From the NCBI RefSeq assembly GCF_003841405.1, contig NZ_PXYA01000001.1:868001-932000 (forward strand): DNA of 64,000 bases, read 5' to 3'. A program made the translations under genes and the position numbers. The notes below the pieces were generated by a model. That model saw only the letters and a program-made list of their open reading frames with translations. It ran no database searches and had not been told where the DNA came from. Each line of letters opens with the position of its first letter. The stretch's first letter is position 1. Source of the DNA: Tetragenococcus halophilus subsp. halophilus DSM 20339. Its GTDB lineage: Bacteria > Bacillota > Bacilli > Lactobacillales > Enterococcaceae. Positions 52,707 to 61,903 of the stretch are shown here, piece by piece.

Positions 52707-53471
52707 TTAATAACAAACCTTGCAAGGTTCTAGCCCTCTCGTCTTAGCGTTTTCTAGAGTAGTTTGAGAAAAATCTCCATTGCCGTGTGGATGAGTATGA
52801 TACTTCTCTCCAGTTGGAGTTACATAAACCATTTCTGCAACGTCATCTTCCTGTTGTACTTGCTGAGCTTGTTCATTTTCTTTTTGTTGTGCTTCAACCT
52901 GCTTTTGCTTTTCCTCATCTTCTTTTCTTTGTTTTTCTTCAGCTAGTTTTTGTTGTTTCTCTTCCTCTTCTTTTTGTTTTTTCTCTTCAGCTAACTTTTT
53001 CTGTTTCTCTTCCTCTTCTTTTTGTTTTTTCTCTTCAGCTAACTTTTTCTGTTTCTCTTCCTCTTCTTTTTGTTTTTTCTCTTCAGCTAGCTTTTTCTGT
53101 TTCTCTTCCTCTTCTTTTTGCTTTTTCTCTTCAGCTAGCTTTTTCTGTTTCTCTTCCTCTTCTTTTTGCTTTTTCTCTTCAGCTAACTTTTCCTGCCTTT
53201 TTTCTTCCGAAGCTTGTATTTCGGATGACGACTGTGTACTCATTTTCGTAGTTTCTATAGTTTTTTCGGTAGAGCTAATTTCTACTTCCTCAGGTGCAGT
53301 AATTCCTACTCCAACTAACGCAATAACTCCAGCAGACAAAGAACAAAGAATTAACCGCTTATTATTTAAATACTTCCCATCTTTTTTTATAACCTCTCTT
53401 ATTAGACGATAACAACCAAGTATTAAACATATAAAACTTACCAACAATAACAACACAAACAAATTGTCCAT
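52707..53471 (-). CDS. Membrane-anchored coiled-coil repeat protein with C-terminal His/Cys module
   Basis: 254 aa. Two hydrophobic segments (about 5-25 and 41-58) are followed by an S/T linker and six copies of a 16-residue repeat with core K-L-A-E-E-K-K-Q-K-E (residues 95-190). This is predicted to be one long charged helix. The C-terminus (Y-V-T-P-T-G-E-K-Y-H-T-H-P-H-G, then E-P-C-K-V-C-Y) resembles small modules that end many Gram-positive surface or phage-region proteins; its H and C residues may bind metal. Function unknown. Confidence 0.7.
   Translation of the reverse strand: MDNLFVLLLLVSFICLILGCYRLIREVIKKDGKYLNNKRLILCSLSAGVIALVGVGITAPEEVEISSTEKTIETTKMSTQSSSEIQASEEKRQEKLAEEKKQKEEEEKQKKLAEEKKQKEEEEKQKKLAEEKKQKEEEEKQKKLAEEKKQKEEEEKQKKLAEEKKQKEEEEKQQKLAEEKQRKEDEEKQKQVEAQQKENEQAQQVQQEDDVAEMVYVTPTGEKYHTHPHGNGDFSQTTLENAKTRGLEPCKVCY
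52902..53189. repeat. Six-copy 48-bp tandem repeat inside a coding region
   Basis: The DNA encoding residues 95-190 of the coiled-coil protein consists of six 48-bp units; the middle four are nearly identical. Copy number is likely to vary between strains by slippage or recombination. Confidence 0.85.
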
Positions 53472-53575
53472 TTTTCTCCCACTTCCCTATTACGACTTAT
53501 TATAATTTTTTTATTATTTCATAAGGTCTCTATTACCCTTTAAACAATAGAAACTATTAATTTTTAATACGCTCT

Positions 53576-53914
53576 TTACAACTCTGTATATTTGTCATTT
53601 TTATTTTTAGCTTTACTAATAGGATATTTTTCTTCATTTTGCTTCAATTTTTCATTAATAATGTTATCAATATCTAAATCCAAATTATCTGCCATCATAT
53701 ATGCATAAATTAAAACATCCGCCAATTCTTCTCGAACTCTATCTAATTTATTTTCTTTTACTTCAGATGAACTTTTCCATTGAAATAGTTCTAATAATTC
53801 CGATGCTTCCAAGGAAATTGAAATCGCTAAATCTTTTTCGTTATGAAATTGTCGCCAATTTCGATCGTCCCTAAATTGATTAATTTTATTCAATCTTTTT
53901 TCATCATCGTTCAT
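53576..53914 (-). CDS. MazG-like nucleotide pyrophosphohydrolase
   Basis: A 112-aa all-helical protein. Acidic metal-binding motifs I-S-L-E-A-S-E-L-L-E-L-F-Q-W and V-R-E-E-L-A-D-V-L-I-Y match the ExxE...ExxD pattern. Such enzymes hydrolyse (d)NTPs to monophosphates. The start codon directly abuts the stop codon of the DUF2075 helicase, so both are made from one transcript. That pairing hints at a joint role in nucleic-acid or nucleotide stress. Confidence 0.88.
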   Translation of the reverse strand: MNDDEKRLNKINQFRDDRNWRQFHNEKDLAISISLEASELLELFQWKSSSEVKENKLDRVREELADVLIYAYMMADNLDLDIDNIINEKLKQNEEKYPISKAKNKNDKYTEL

Positions 53915-55669
53915 TTAAATCTCTCCCTTTTGTGCTTTTAATAGAGCTTTTTGCAATTCTGGATCAACAGCATAAATATATAAACCATTAACTCCTCGAG
54001 TTAACAACACGTTCAATTCGTTATTTAGCAATGATTTTGAAACATCTTGCATTTCATTATTTAACTTACGTCGTTGTATTGCTTTTTTATTTTTACTAGC
54101 ACTTTTATCAAATATAAGATGACCATCTCTATATTTGACTGAAGGACCAATAATAACAGCAGCATAGTTCAAATCAAAACCTTGAATAGTAAAGGTTGAA
54201 CCCACCTCATTGATCGTTTGAGCTTGTTCTGCCCAAGATAAATCTTTATGACGAATTCCTCTACGCTTATCAGATTTTAATTGTAAGTTCCACGGTAACG
54301 ACCATTTCCCGACCTTAACTCTCCAATAATCTTCATTTTCGGGTTTTGTCTTATCTTTATAATCCCAATCAAAAGTCGCTAATATCCGTGAAATACCATA
54401 ATCTTCATTCTTAGCTTTTTCTTTTATTGCTTCATACATTTCTTCAACAGTATTAAAGACTTTTAAGTCATAATTATCATCATTAGGGATGTTTTTTACT
54501 TTTTGTTTATCTATTATTTCTCTTATCCAATTAATAGTATGCTGATTAGCGTTTATTCTTAATTGATTTTGTAATTCAATATAATTCCCCTTTAAATTAG
54601 CTTGATGTGCCATTTCCAAAAGCTGTTTTTCTTCCCAAAATTGCTCTCTAGAAAGTATTTGGTTTTTATCAAAGACTGCTACAACTACTCGAGCTCTTTC
54701 TAAAATATCTTCAAGTTGGTTTTTTCCTTGATAAGACTGTTTTCCTTGAGTCCAAAGAAGATGCGCTTCGTCAATCACTACCACATCCACTTTTTCCTTT
54801 GGTTCATGATTATTAATAAATCGTGTTGGTTTAGAAACAATATCTGAGTCTTCTTTTTTTATTAAACCAAGTTTTTTTGCGATCTGTTTATAAACTTTTA
54901 GTTGCTCTTCGTGGTTTACTAATAAATGGCAAGAAATTTGATTCAATAAAATATTTTCTTCTTCCCCATTGGAAATTTGCTCAAGTTCATAAAATAAATT
55001 ACTCATTAAAACTGTTTTCCCAGTCCCTGCTTCTCCTTCTACTAAAATCAATTGACCAGTTTCTTGCCGATTCATCGCTTCTTCGACTTTCATTATAATT
55101 TTATTTTTAGCATCCAATTGTTCTTCTTTTAATTTGTTAAATGGAGAAGCTTTAAAAATAGCTGAATCGCGAATAATATTTTCTGCAGGAAACAGCTTTT
55201 TATTCTTATGATGAAGTTTTTGCCATATTTTAGAAAAAATATCATCTACTTCATCCGATGTATAATATTCATTTTGTTGGTTTAAACGTCTATTAAAAAT
55301 ATAATTTACAGCATTAACACTTGACATGTATTGCATTAATTTATTTTCAATGTCTAATGTAAGGGATTTATTAAAATGATCATGACCGATCACTAACATT
55401 TTCGATGTTTCAGAACTTGCAAATTTCTCCCAGCTATTATTTTGTTGAACATCTCTATGAATATGCTCAATCGTTCTACGTTTAACATCTGTTGTTTCTC
55501 CAACATAGACAGAGAAGTTTTCTTTATTTATTTTATCATTGATTAAATAAACTGTAGGGTAGTTTAATATGTATTTCAATTTGTTATTTGGAATTTCTTT
55601 TGTAATTTCATCGAAAGCATGTTTAGAATAATCAAATTCATAAACTACTGGTGAAGATAAAGTTTTCAC
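53915..55669 (-). CDS. GIY-YIG nuclease-DUF2075 helicase fusion
   Basis: 584 aa. The N-terminal GIY-YIG-like domain spans about 36-125: T-V-Y-L-I-N-D, Y-V-G-E-T-T, R-R (64-65), and E in D-I-E-N-K-L. The DUF2075 Schlafen-type helicase follows, with Walker A G-E-A-G-T-G-K-T (212-219), Walker B V-V-V-I-D-E-A-H (about 295-302), T-F-T-I-Q-G-F-D and L-L-T-R-G as later motifs. It may couple DNA or RNA remodelling to nicking. It is translationally joined to a MazG-like enzyme. Defence against phage is an inference. Confidence 0.85.
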   Translation of the reverse strand: MKTLSSPVVYEFDYSKHAFDEITKEIPNNKLKYILNYPTVYLINDKINKENFSVYVGETTDVKRRTIEHIHRDVQQNNSWEKFASSETSKMLVIGHDHFNKSLTLDIENKLMQYMSSVNAVNYIFNRRLNQQNEYYTSDEVDDIFSKIWQKLHHKNKKLFPAENIIRDSAIFKASPFNKLKEEQLDAKNKIIMKVEEAMNRQETGQLILVEGEAGTGKTVLMSNLFYELEQISNGEEENILLNQISCHLLVNHEEQLKVYKQIAKKLGLIKKEDSDIVSKPTRFINNHEPKEKVDVVVIDEAHLLWTQGKQSYQGKNQLEDILERARVVVAVFDKNQILSREQFWEEKQLLEMAHQANLKGNYIELQNQLRINANQHTINWIREIIDKQKVKNIPNDDNYDLKVFNTVEEMYEAIKEKAKNEDYGISRILATFDWDYKDKTKPENEDYWRVKVGKWSLPWNLQLKSDKRRGIRHKDLSWAEQAQTINEVGSTFTIQGFDLNYAAVIIGPSVKYRDGHLIFDKSASKNKKAIQRRKLNNEMQDVSKSLLNNELNVLLTRGVNGLYIYAVDPELQKALLKAQKGEI

Positions 55670-55695
55670 TTAGTCCCCTCCTAATTTTTTTCATA

Positions 55696-55724
55696 TAATA
55701 ACGCTATTATATCAAACGTTATTA
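55696..55724. promoter_or_regulatory. Inverted repeat over the helicase promoter
   Basis: TAATAACG (55696-55703) and CGTTATTA (55717-55724) form a perfect 8-bp inverted repeat. Between and overlapping the arms, the minus strand reads TATAAT, a -10 box for the DUF2075 gene. A bound repressor would block the promoter. Confidence 0.5.
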
Positions 55725-55780
55725 GTACTTGGAAGAAAGACCAAAGATAATCCTAAAAAACTATTTATCAATAATTAACA

Positions 55781-55822
55781 AAAAAGTTGAGATGGATTTT
55801 TAAGGATCCATCTCAACTTTTT
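55781..55822. terminator. Bidirectional terminator
   Basis: AAAAGTTGAGATGGAT pairs with ATCCATCTCAACTTTT. It ends the metallophosphoesterase gene on the minus strand. Confidence 0.85.
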
Positions 55823-55825
55823 AAT

Positions 55826-56554
55826 TTATCTCTCATCTTCCCCAAAGAAAAACAAAGCAACGTCCATATCTTTTTGCTTAATTTTTCCTTTCCACTTGTT
55901 TACTTCATTCATCAATTCAGCTTTTTCGTAAGGGGTTTGTTTAAATATAATATTTTCATCTTGCAGAATCATATAATGAGCATCTTTTGTAGGATCATCA
56001 GGTCTTCTGTACGACAAGCTCCCAGGGTTAAGCCAAAGCTTATTATTATTAACGTAATGTATGCCTTGTCTATGAGTATGACCAAAAATAATTCTTTTTT
56101 CGAAATTTCCCTGAAGTCTTCCTGTATAATGCTCTTCCCAAAATTGATCAAAATGATATTCGCTTTGAATGGTTTCATAGGAATTTTCTTTCCATTGGTG
56201 TTGAAGTACGTAACCTATGTTACCTAAATCAAAAGAAATTGTTTTAGGAAAACTTCTTAAAAAGTCAATATCTGCTTGATTTAAAATATCCGCGTTATGA
56301 TGAATCCATTTAAATTCATCTTGCTTTACACCTTGTTTTATTTCTTCCCAAGTTTTAAGCATATGATCATCATGGTTCCCTCTAACACTGGTAATATTGT
56401 ACTCAGCAACCATTGACAATACTTCCTTGGGATAAAGCCCATAATCCACATGGTCTCCAGCACATAAAATTTTATCTACATCTTTTTCGTTTTCTAAAAC
56501 TTTACGTAACGAAACAGCATTGCTATGAATATCTGATAGCAAAAGTATTTTCAT
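55826..56554 (-). CDS. Calcineurin-like metallophosphoesterase
   Basis: A 242-aa enzyme of the YfcE/MJ0936 group: L-S-D-I-H-S-N (D-x-H), C-A-G-D-H-V-D-Y-G, R-G-N-H-D-D-H and F-G-H-T-H-R-Q. The first block binds two metals. Substrates in the family range from cyclic nucleotides to phosphodiesters. Solitary gene, promoter side AT-rich. Confidence 0.85.
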   Translation of the reverse strand: MKILLLSDIHSNAVSLRKVLENEKDVDKILCAGDHVDYGLYPKEVLSMVAEYNITSVRGNHDDHMLKTWEEIKQGVKQDEFKWIHHNADILNQADIDFLRSFPKTISFDLGNIGYVLQHQWKENSYETIQSEYHFDQFWEEHYTGRLQGNFEKRIIFGHTHRQGIHYVNNNKLWLNPGSLSYRRPDDPTKDAHYMILQDENIIFKQTPYEKAELMNEVNKWKGKIKQKDMDVALFFFGEDER

Positions 56555-56625
56555 ATTGCACCTCTAACAACGATAATTTTCTAATTTTTGTTTTCAAGTA
56601 TATACTATCATAAAAATTCATTTCA

Positions 56626-58235
56626 TTAACTTTCATCTTCAACTATCTCGTCAAAGAATTCTCTTACTTTCGGCACATCTAATCCCACGATTACCTGAAT
56701 AGCCGTACCATTACGAACAACGCCATGAGCACCACCACTTTTAAAGAATGCGTCATCCAAAATCTTACTTTCATCAGCAACTGATACACGAAGACGAGTT
56801 GCGCAATTATTAATATCTGTGACATTTTCCGAACCGCCCAGTCCTTCTAAAAAGTGCGTCGCTTTTTTAGCGTTAGGGTTATTACTTTGTCTTACCGGCG
56901 ATGTTCCACTAGCTACTGGTTCTTGATCGTTACTGGCTTCTGCAGCCTTTTTCGCTTTATAGTCTTTTTTGGTATGCAACTTCACTTCCCCAGTGACATC
57001 TCGGCCAGGCGTCTTGATATCAAACTTCAATATTGACCAGCGGAAAATAAGAAAGTACAACGCTGAAAAAGCTAAACCAACAATAAAGAATATAATAATA
57101 GCGTCCATATGATTGGTTGATAAAGGTATAATGAACCTTGGGAAAAACGAATTAGTCCACCACCTAAGACTAATGAAACACCAAAAGCATATACTGTCAT
57201 TGCCATTGCCGCGGCTAGTAAGCAATAAACAACATACAATTGCGGTGCCAAGAACAAGAAGGTAAATTCAAAAGGCTCTGTAATTCCAGTTAAAACAGCA
57301 GTAACTGCTGTTGGTACAACTAAAGCGATCGTTTGTTTTCTTTGTTCAGGTTTAGATGTTGCAATAAATGCTGCGCCAATTCCAATCGGAGCAAACACTT
57401 TCGGCATACTATTTAAACCAAAACCAGCTTGAGGTACAAGATCTCTTAAGGTACCGCTATAATCTGAAATATCAGCTAAATTTTCAAACCAAAAATTGGT
57501 GAGTCCACCATCAACAACAGCTGGCCCATATTTAAACGGTTGAGCAATAAAGTGATGAAGTCCCGTTGGAATAAGTATTCTTTCTAGAAAAACAAAAGAT
57601 CCAACACCAGCTGTGCCACTGCCTGCTAGCAAGTCTTGTAATTGGAACATGTAACCTTGTAACATCGGCCATAACCAAGCAGTTAAAAAAGCTAAAGGCA
57701 GTGTCACAAAGAAACCTATGATAACCACAAAAGCAGATCCTGAGAAAATTCCAATCCATTCAGGTAGTGGTGTATCATAAAATTTATTATGTAACCAGAT
57801 AACCATACCAGAAATTAAAAGGGCACCAATAATATTGGTATCTAATGTTTCGATACCTCCGATTGCTTTTACACCAAGAGCTTCAGTATCATTAAGGTCT
57901 ACACCAAAGTTCCAAACTTGTAATATAGCATTAATAAATGCATTCCAAGTCATATAAATGATAAAAGCTTCTAAAGACGCGCGTGCGTTGGCTTTTTTTG
58001 CTAAACCTATAGGTAAGCCTATAACAAATAGTAGTTCCATGTGGTCAAAGACAACCCAACCTCCAGCTTCAATAACGGACCAAAGATCCGTCCAAAAAGT
58101 CCCTTCAGCCGCTAATCCACCCATAATTTCAGGATCCTGAAATACAATAGCAAATGCTAATACAATACTATTAAAAGCAAATCATAAAACTGGAGCGATC
58201 ATTGCTCCTCCGAAACGCTGAATCTTTTGCATCAT
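56626..58235 (-). pseudogene. PTS alpha-glucoside/maltose-type EIICB, disrupted
   Basis: Read from ATG at 58235 (GGGAG site), the gene opens M-M-Q-K-I-Q-R-F-G-G-A-M and meets an in-frame TGA at codon 18 (58182-58184). The frame then runs to about 57140 as a glucose-family EIIC (membrane segments, G-I-T-E-P-F-E-F-T-F-L-F-L). A T run of five at 57143-57147 (plus A5) is one short: adding a T restores F-F-P-R-F-I-I-P-L and joins the frame at 56626-57225. That frame encodes the rest of EIIC, a linker and EIIB with the phosphocysteine in N-N-C-A-T-R-L-R-V. No EIIA or glucosidase gene is beside it. It is also cut from its promoter by the IS. Confidence 0.85.
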
Positions 58236-58330
58236 TTTTATTTAACTCCCTTTTTCGTACAATAAATAACAAAAATTTATTGCGATCGATATATTTGAAC
58301 AAATAACTCATATAAACACTGCTAAAATAA

Positions 58331-58339
58331 TAAATTACT
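58331..58339. repeat. Target-site duplication, left copy
   Basis: TAAATTACT directly precedes the IS left end and is repeated at 59726-59734. Confidence 0.85.
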
Positions 58340-59725
58340 CACTAGTGGTGCATGAAACATTTTAAATTAGCTCTTTATGTTTCACACTATTTTCATTCAT
58401 AAAAAAATCCTTTATACTGAGCTTGGATGACTTATCCAAGACCAATACAAAGGAACTTAATATGGATAAGTATAAAACAATTTCAGCTTTTAATAAATGG
58501 TTTTCGAACATAAATTTCAAAAAATTACCTTTTTCTATTCGTGAGAAAATTTCTCAAGCCGACAAGTATCATAAAAAATTTGCTTTTGAACACTTTTTGA
58601 AGGTGTTTCTCTATGGCATCGATCATGAGTGTGAAAGTTTACGTGAAATGGATACGGCATTTGTTTCCCCTGATCTACAACAGACCATGGCGTTAGATGC
58701 CATCAGCCATTCGCAGCTTTCCCGTGAGCTCGCCCAGATGGATGACGAAATTTTGTGGGCGATTTTCGCACAGTTACTGGAAAAAGCACGGTCAAAAACA
58801 CCGGTGACTAAACGAAATGCGCTCTATCTCGTGGATTCTTCTACCTTTCCGTTAAATACCACTCGATATCCTTGGGCGGACTTTCGCTCAACCAAAGCGG
58901 GGATCAAGCTTCACTTAAAACTTTGTTTTATGGATAAAGAACACTTGTATCCGGATCAGTTTGAAGTCACGAATGCGGTTGAACATGATGACAATCACTT
59001 AGAAGTTTTTGTCAATCAACCGGAAGCGACCTATATCTTTGACCGTGGTTATATTGATTACGAGCGACTGGATGAAATGGAAGCCGATGGCTATTTTTTC
59101 GTCACAAGAGTGAAGAAAAACACCAAAATCCATGTCAGAGAAACTTATGATACTTCTCAGAGTAAAAACATTTTGCGTGACCAAATGGTGGTGTTAGGTA
59201 CGCAGGTTTATTTAACCTCCCCGTTTCGCTTAGTGACGATTCAGGATGAAAAGGGAAAACAATTACGTTTTGTCACTAACCGTTTTGATGTGACCGCCCA
59301 AGAAGTGGCCGACATGTACAAAGCTCGTTGGCAAATTGAACTATTTTTTAAGCACATCAAGCAACATATGACGATAAAAAAGCTATTTTCCCACAGTGAA
59401 AAAGGGGTAAGCAATCAAATCATTCTCGCCATGATTGCCAGTCTACTGACGTATTTACTCAAAGTGGAGACAGGAAGTAAGAAATCTCCTTTTCAAATCA
59501 AGCGTCTATTGAAACACTTGCTTTTTCAACCTTTTGAAGAATTATGGGTGTTGCTCGTTCCTACGTGACGAAATAGCATTTGTCGTTGTTGCAATAGTAT
59601 TCAGATAAATAATGAAAATTTTTTTCTGGAAAAGTCATCCTTTGCGCAAGCATTTGATTTTTTTGTCATTTTTTAGAAAAAAGTTAAAATCTGAATATTC
59701 TGATCATATTAATGCACCACTAGTG
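58340..59725. mobile_element. Complete IS4-family insertion sequence, 1386 bp
   Basis: Terminal inverted repeats CACTAGTGGTGCAT (58340-58353) and ATGCACCACTAGTG (59712-59725) are perfect over 14 bases. The element carries one intact transposase and is flanked by a 9-bp direct duplication. Intact ends, gene and duplication imply recent transposition. Confidence 0.92.
58462..59568 (+). CDS. IS4-family transposase
   Basis: About 368 aa from ATG 58462 (AAAGGAAC site); an upstream ATG at 58423 is possible. DDE residues: D in V-D-S-S-T-F-P, D in F-D-R-G-Y-I-D-Y, and E in the Y-K-A-R-W-Q-I-E-L-F-F-K block, which is the YREK signature of IS4. The gene appears intact and potentially active. Confidence 0.92.
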   Translation: MDKYKTISAFNKWFSNINFKKLPFSIREKISQADKYHKKFAFEHFLKVFLYGIDHECESLREMDTAFVSPDLQQTMALDAISHSQLSRELAQMDDEILWAIFAQLLEKARSKTPVTKRNALYLVDSSTFPLNTTRYPWADFRSTKAGIKLHLKLCFMDKEHLYPDQFEVTNAVEHDDNHLEVFVNQPEATYIFDRGYIDYERLDEMEADGYFFVTRVKKNTKIHVRETYDTSQSKNILRDQMVVLGTQVYLTSPFRLVTIQDEKGKQLRFVTNRFDVTAQEVADMYKARWQIELFFKHIKQHMTIKKLFSHSEKGVSNQIILAMIASLLTYLLKVETGSKKSPFQIKRLLKHLLFQPFEELWVLLVPT

Positions 59726-59734
59726 TAAATTACT
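59726..59734. repeat. Target-site duplication, right copy
   Basis: TAAATTACT directly follows the IS right end, identical to 58331-58339. Confidence 0.85.
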
Positions 59735-60059
59735 ATAATAATTATTATCTATAAACCTATAACATGCTACTAAATTCACTTAAATCTCTTTTTTAAAGCG
59801 CTTTATTAATACCTCCTCTTTTTTGTTATATAAAATTAAATAACGTAATCTACTAAATTTCTCGTTAAAACGAAATCGCTTTTATATTTATACTATACCC
59901 GATATAAAATGTCAAACGTTTATCAAAAATAGTTTTTACTAATAAAAATCCCCAAATTATAAAGTTTTGTAGCCGTCTTTTATTGTTAATCATCAATCAT
60001 TTAACTAGTTTTTAAATAAAACTAATTTGATAAAGATACAAAAAATTATCAAAATGTAA
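59735..60059. other. Former leader and promoter region of the disrupted PTS gene
   Basis: No gene. It holds the promoter at 59887-59915 and, closer to the IS, AAAGCGCTTT (59795-59804), which resembles a weak catabolite-responsive element. The rest is AT-rich. Confidence 0.5.
59887..59915 (-). promoter_or_regulatory. Orphaned promoter of the disrupted PTS gene
   Basis: On minus TTGACA (59910-59915) and TATAAA (59887-59892) are 17 bases apart. The nearest minus gene downstream is the PTS pseudogene, now 1.4 kb further away because of the IS. Confidence 0.6.
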
Positions 60060-60060
60060 C

Positions 60061-60107
60061 AAATAGCTCAACTATTTCTAAAAAAGAAACATAGCTGAGC
60101 TATTTTT
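60061..60107 (-). terminator. Terminator of the amino-acid ABC operon
   Basis: AAATAGCTCAACTAT and ATAGCTGAGCTATTT form a long hairpin with one mismatch. The T run is clearer on the plus strand, so orientation is uncertain. Confidence 0.5.
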
Positions 60108-60179
60108 AAATATCACTACTGACCATATCAAGTGAAGGAACTTTTGTCAGTCTTCCCACTCTTTATTAGTAAGTTTATT

Positions 60180-60863
60180 TTACATTTTTTTCACCCTAAA
60201 AGACATCCCATATCGCTTAGCAAAATATCCTTCCAAACGTTGTTGAATCGCCTGAATTACCAAGCATAGAACCCAATATATAATAGCCACTAAGACATAC
60301 ATCGACATAAAATCAAATGAACGTCCTCCAACAATTTTAGCATTTTGAAAAATATCAGGTATGGTAATCATCGCAGCAAGTGAAGTTCCTTTTAATATAT
60401 CCATTGCCACATTGCTTAACGCTGGTACTGAAATTCGGAAGGCTTGTGGCATAATAATCAAACGCATCGTTTTCGTGAAATTAAAACCTAAAGCATAAGC
60501 AGCATCCCATTGGCCCGAGTCAATTCCTAAAATAGAGCCCCGATAAATTTCCCCCATAAATGCACTGCCTGTCAAAGTAAAACAAATGATCGAAGCAGTT
60601 AAGGGATGAAGTTGATAAGGTAAACCAAAATAAAGGATAAACAATAGCACTAAAGCCGGCACACCCCTAAAAAAAGAAAGCCACAAACGAACGATCCCTC
60701 GTAAAATCTCACTAGGAATTAAACCAAGTAATGTTAGCAAAAGACCAAAAAAGTTTCCCAATAGTAACGACATAAGAGCAATCCCCAAAGTATAAGATAA
60801 ACCTTGTAAGATAAAAGGGAGCGATTCCCACATCAACGCAAAATCAAGTCCTGGAATATACAT
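60180..60863 (-). CDS. Amino-acid ABC transporter permease
   Basis: A 227-aa HisMQ-type permease: L-S-F-F-R-G-V-P-A-L-V-L-L-F near the first third, and the EAA loop around Q-W-D-A-A-Y-A-L-G-F-N-F-T-K-T-M-R. Several membrane segments. It overlaps the binding-protein gene by one base. The ATPase partner is not encoded on either side. Confidence 0.9.
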   Translation of the reverse strand: MYIPGLDFALMWESLPFILQGLSYTLGIALMSLLLGNFFGLLLTLLGLIPSEILRGIVRLWLSFFRGVPALVLLFILYFGLPYQLHPLTASIICFTLTGSAFMGEIYRGSILGIDSGQWDAAYALGFNFTKTMRLIIMPQAFRISVPALSNVAMDILKGTSLAAMITIPDIFQNAKIVGGRSFDFMSMYVLVAIIYWVLCLVIQAIQQRLEGYFAKRYGMSFRVKKM

Positions 60864-61705
60864 TATTCAACATCTACCTGTTCAATATTTTCTACATCCG
60901 GCTTTTCCGAGACATCCGCATCAAAATATTCTTCTGAAATTTCTTTAAGTGTGCCGTCATCTTTCATTTCAGCCAATACTTCATTTACTTTTTCATGCAA
61001 AGCCTCATGTTCTTTTTCAAACAAAAAACCATTATGGTCTAAGTTAAAATAAACATCATCTAAAATTTTTACTGGAACGTCAGGTAAGGCTTCTGTCGTC
61101 ATTTTTTGCAGATAATAATCATTAACGACCGTATCAGTTCGTCCGTTAGCAACATCAGTCAGATATTGCTCATTTGTAGCATTATCATAAGTAACTAATT
61201 CAGCCCCGTATTGCTCGGCTGCTCTCATATAACTAGTATTGGGCTCACCCGCAGCTTTCTTTCCTTCTAAATCTTCTAAAGAAGCAATTCCTGAATCATC
61301 TTCTTCTCGCACAATTAAACTTGCAAATGAATACTTTATTGGTGAAGATAAAAGAAAATTTTCTTCCCTATCACTGTTTAAACTAAAGTCATTCGCTGCA
61401 AAATCGGTACTTTCATTTTGAAGAGATGAGATTTGTCCATCAACGTTGTATTCTTCAAACTCAATATCAACATCTAACCGATCAGCTACCTCTTTCGCAA
61501 CATCTACATCGTATCCTACTAACTCGTTATCATCGTTATAAAATGAAGAAGGGTATAAGGTTCCTGATGTTGCTACTGTTAATTGACCTTCTTCTTCCAC
61601 ATTTTGCCAACTGTTATCCTCTTCTGCACTATTTTCTTCGTTGTTAGTACAAGCGGTTAATACTCCTCCTAAAAGCAGTAATAAAACAATAAAGTTCTTT
61701 TTCAC
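60863..61705 (-). CDS. Amino-acid ABC transporter substrate-binding lipoprotein
   Basis: 280 aa: signal with lipobox L-T-A-C, acidic linker, then a family 3 binding domain (L-V-G-Y-D-V-D-V-A-K-E-V-A, G-E-P-N-T-S-Y, and the D-x-V-V-N-D-Y-Y-L segment). TcyA/FliY-like proteins bind cystine or other polar amino acids. A 200-bp gap upstream holds AT-rich promoter DNA. Confidence 0.9.
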   Translation of the reverse strand: MKKNFIVLLLLLGGVLTACTNNEENSAEEDNSWQNVEEEGQLTVATSGTLYPSSFYNDDNELVGYDVDVAKEVADRLDVDIEFEEYNVDGQISSLQNESTDFAANDFSLNSDREENFLLSSPIKYSFASLIVREEDDSGIASLEDLEGKKAAGEPNTSYMRAAEQYGAELVTYDNATNEQYLTDVANGRTDTVVNDYYLQKMTTEALPDVPVKILDDVYFNLDHNGFLFEKEHEALHEKVNEVLAEMKDDGTLKEISEEYFDADVSEKPDVENIEQVDVE

Positions 61706-61903
61706 TAATTGCCCTCCTTATATTTAAACAGTTTTTTTAACTGTTATAATTTTAACGCTTTCAATTGTAAAATAAAACGACTGAAAATACAATTGATTTT
61801 GAATAAACAACCGAAATTATACTTACTTTTTAGCAAAGAGGTTTAGATTATTCTGTAATAATTTTAACAAGATTGCTGTTCTATTAAATTTCTTACTCTT
61901 TTA

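Noticed and set aside
52787-53251. 154-residue hydrophobic frame on the plus strand
   Set aside because: It is the antisense of the 48-bp coiled-coil repeat (EEKKQK reads back as FFS/LLF) and has no ribosome site.
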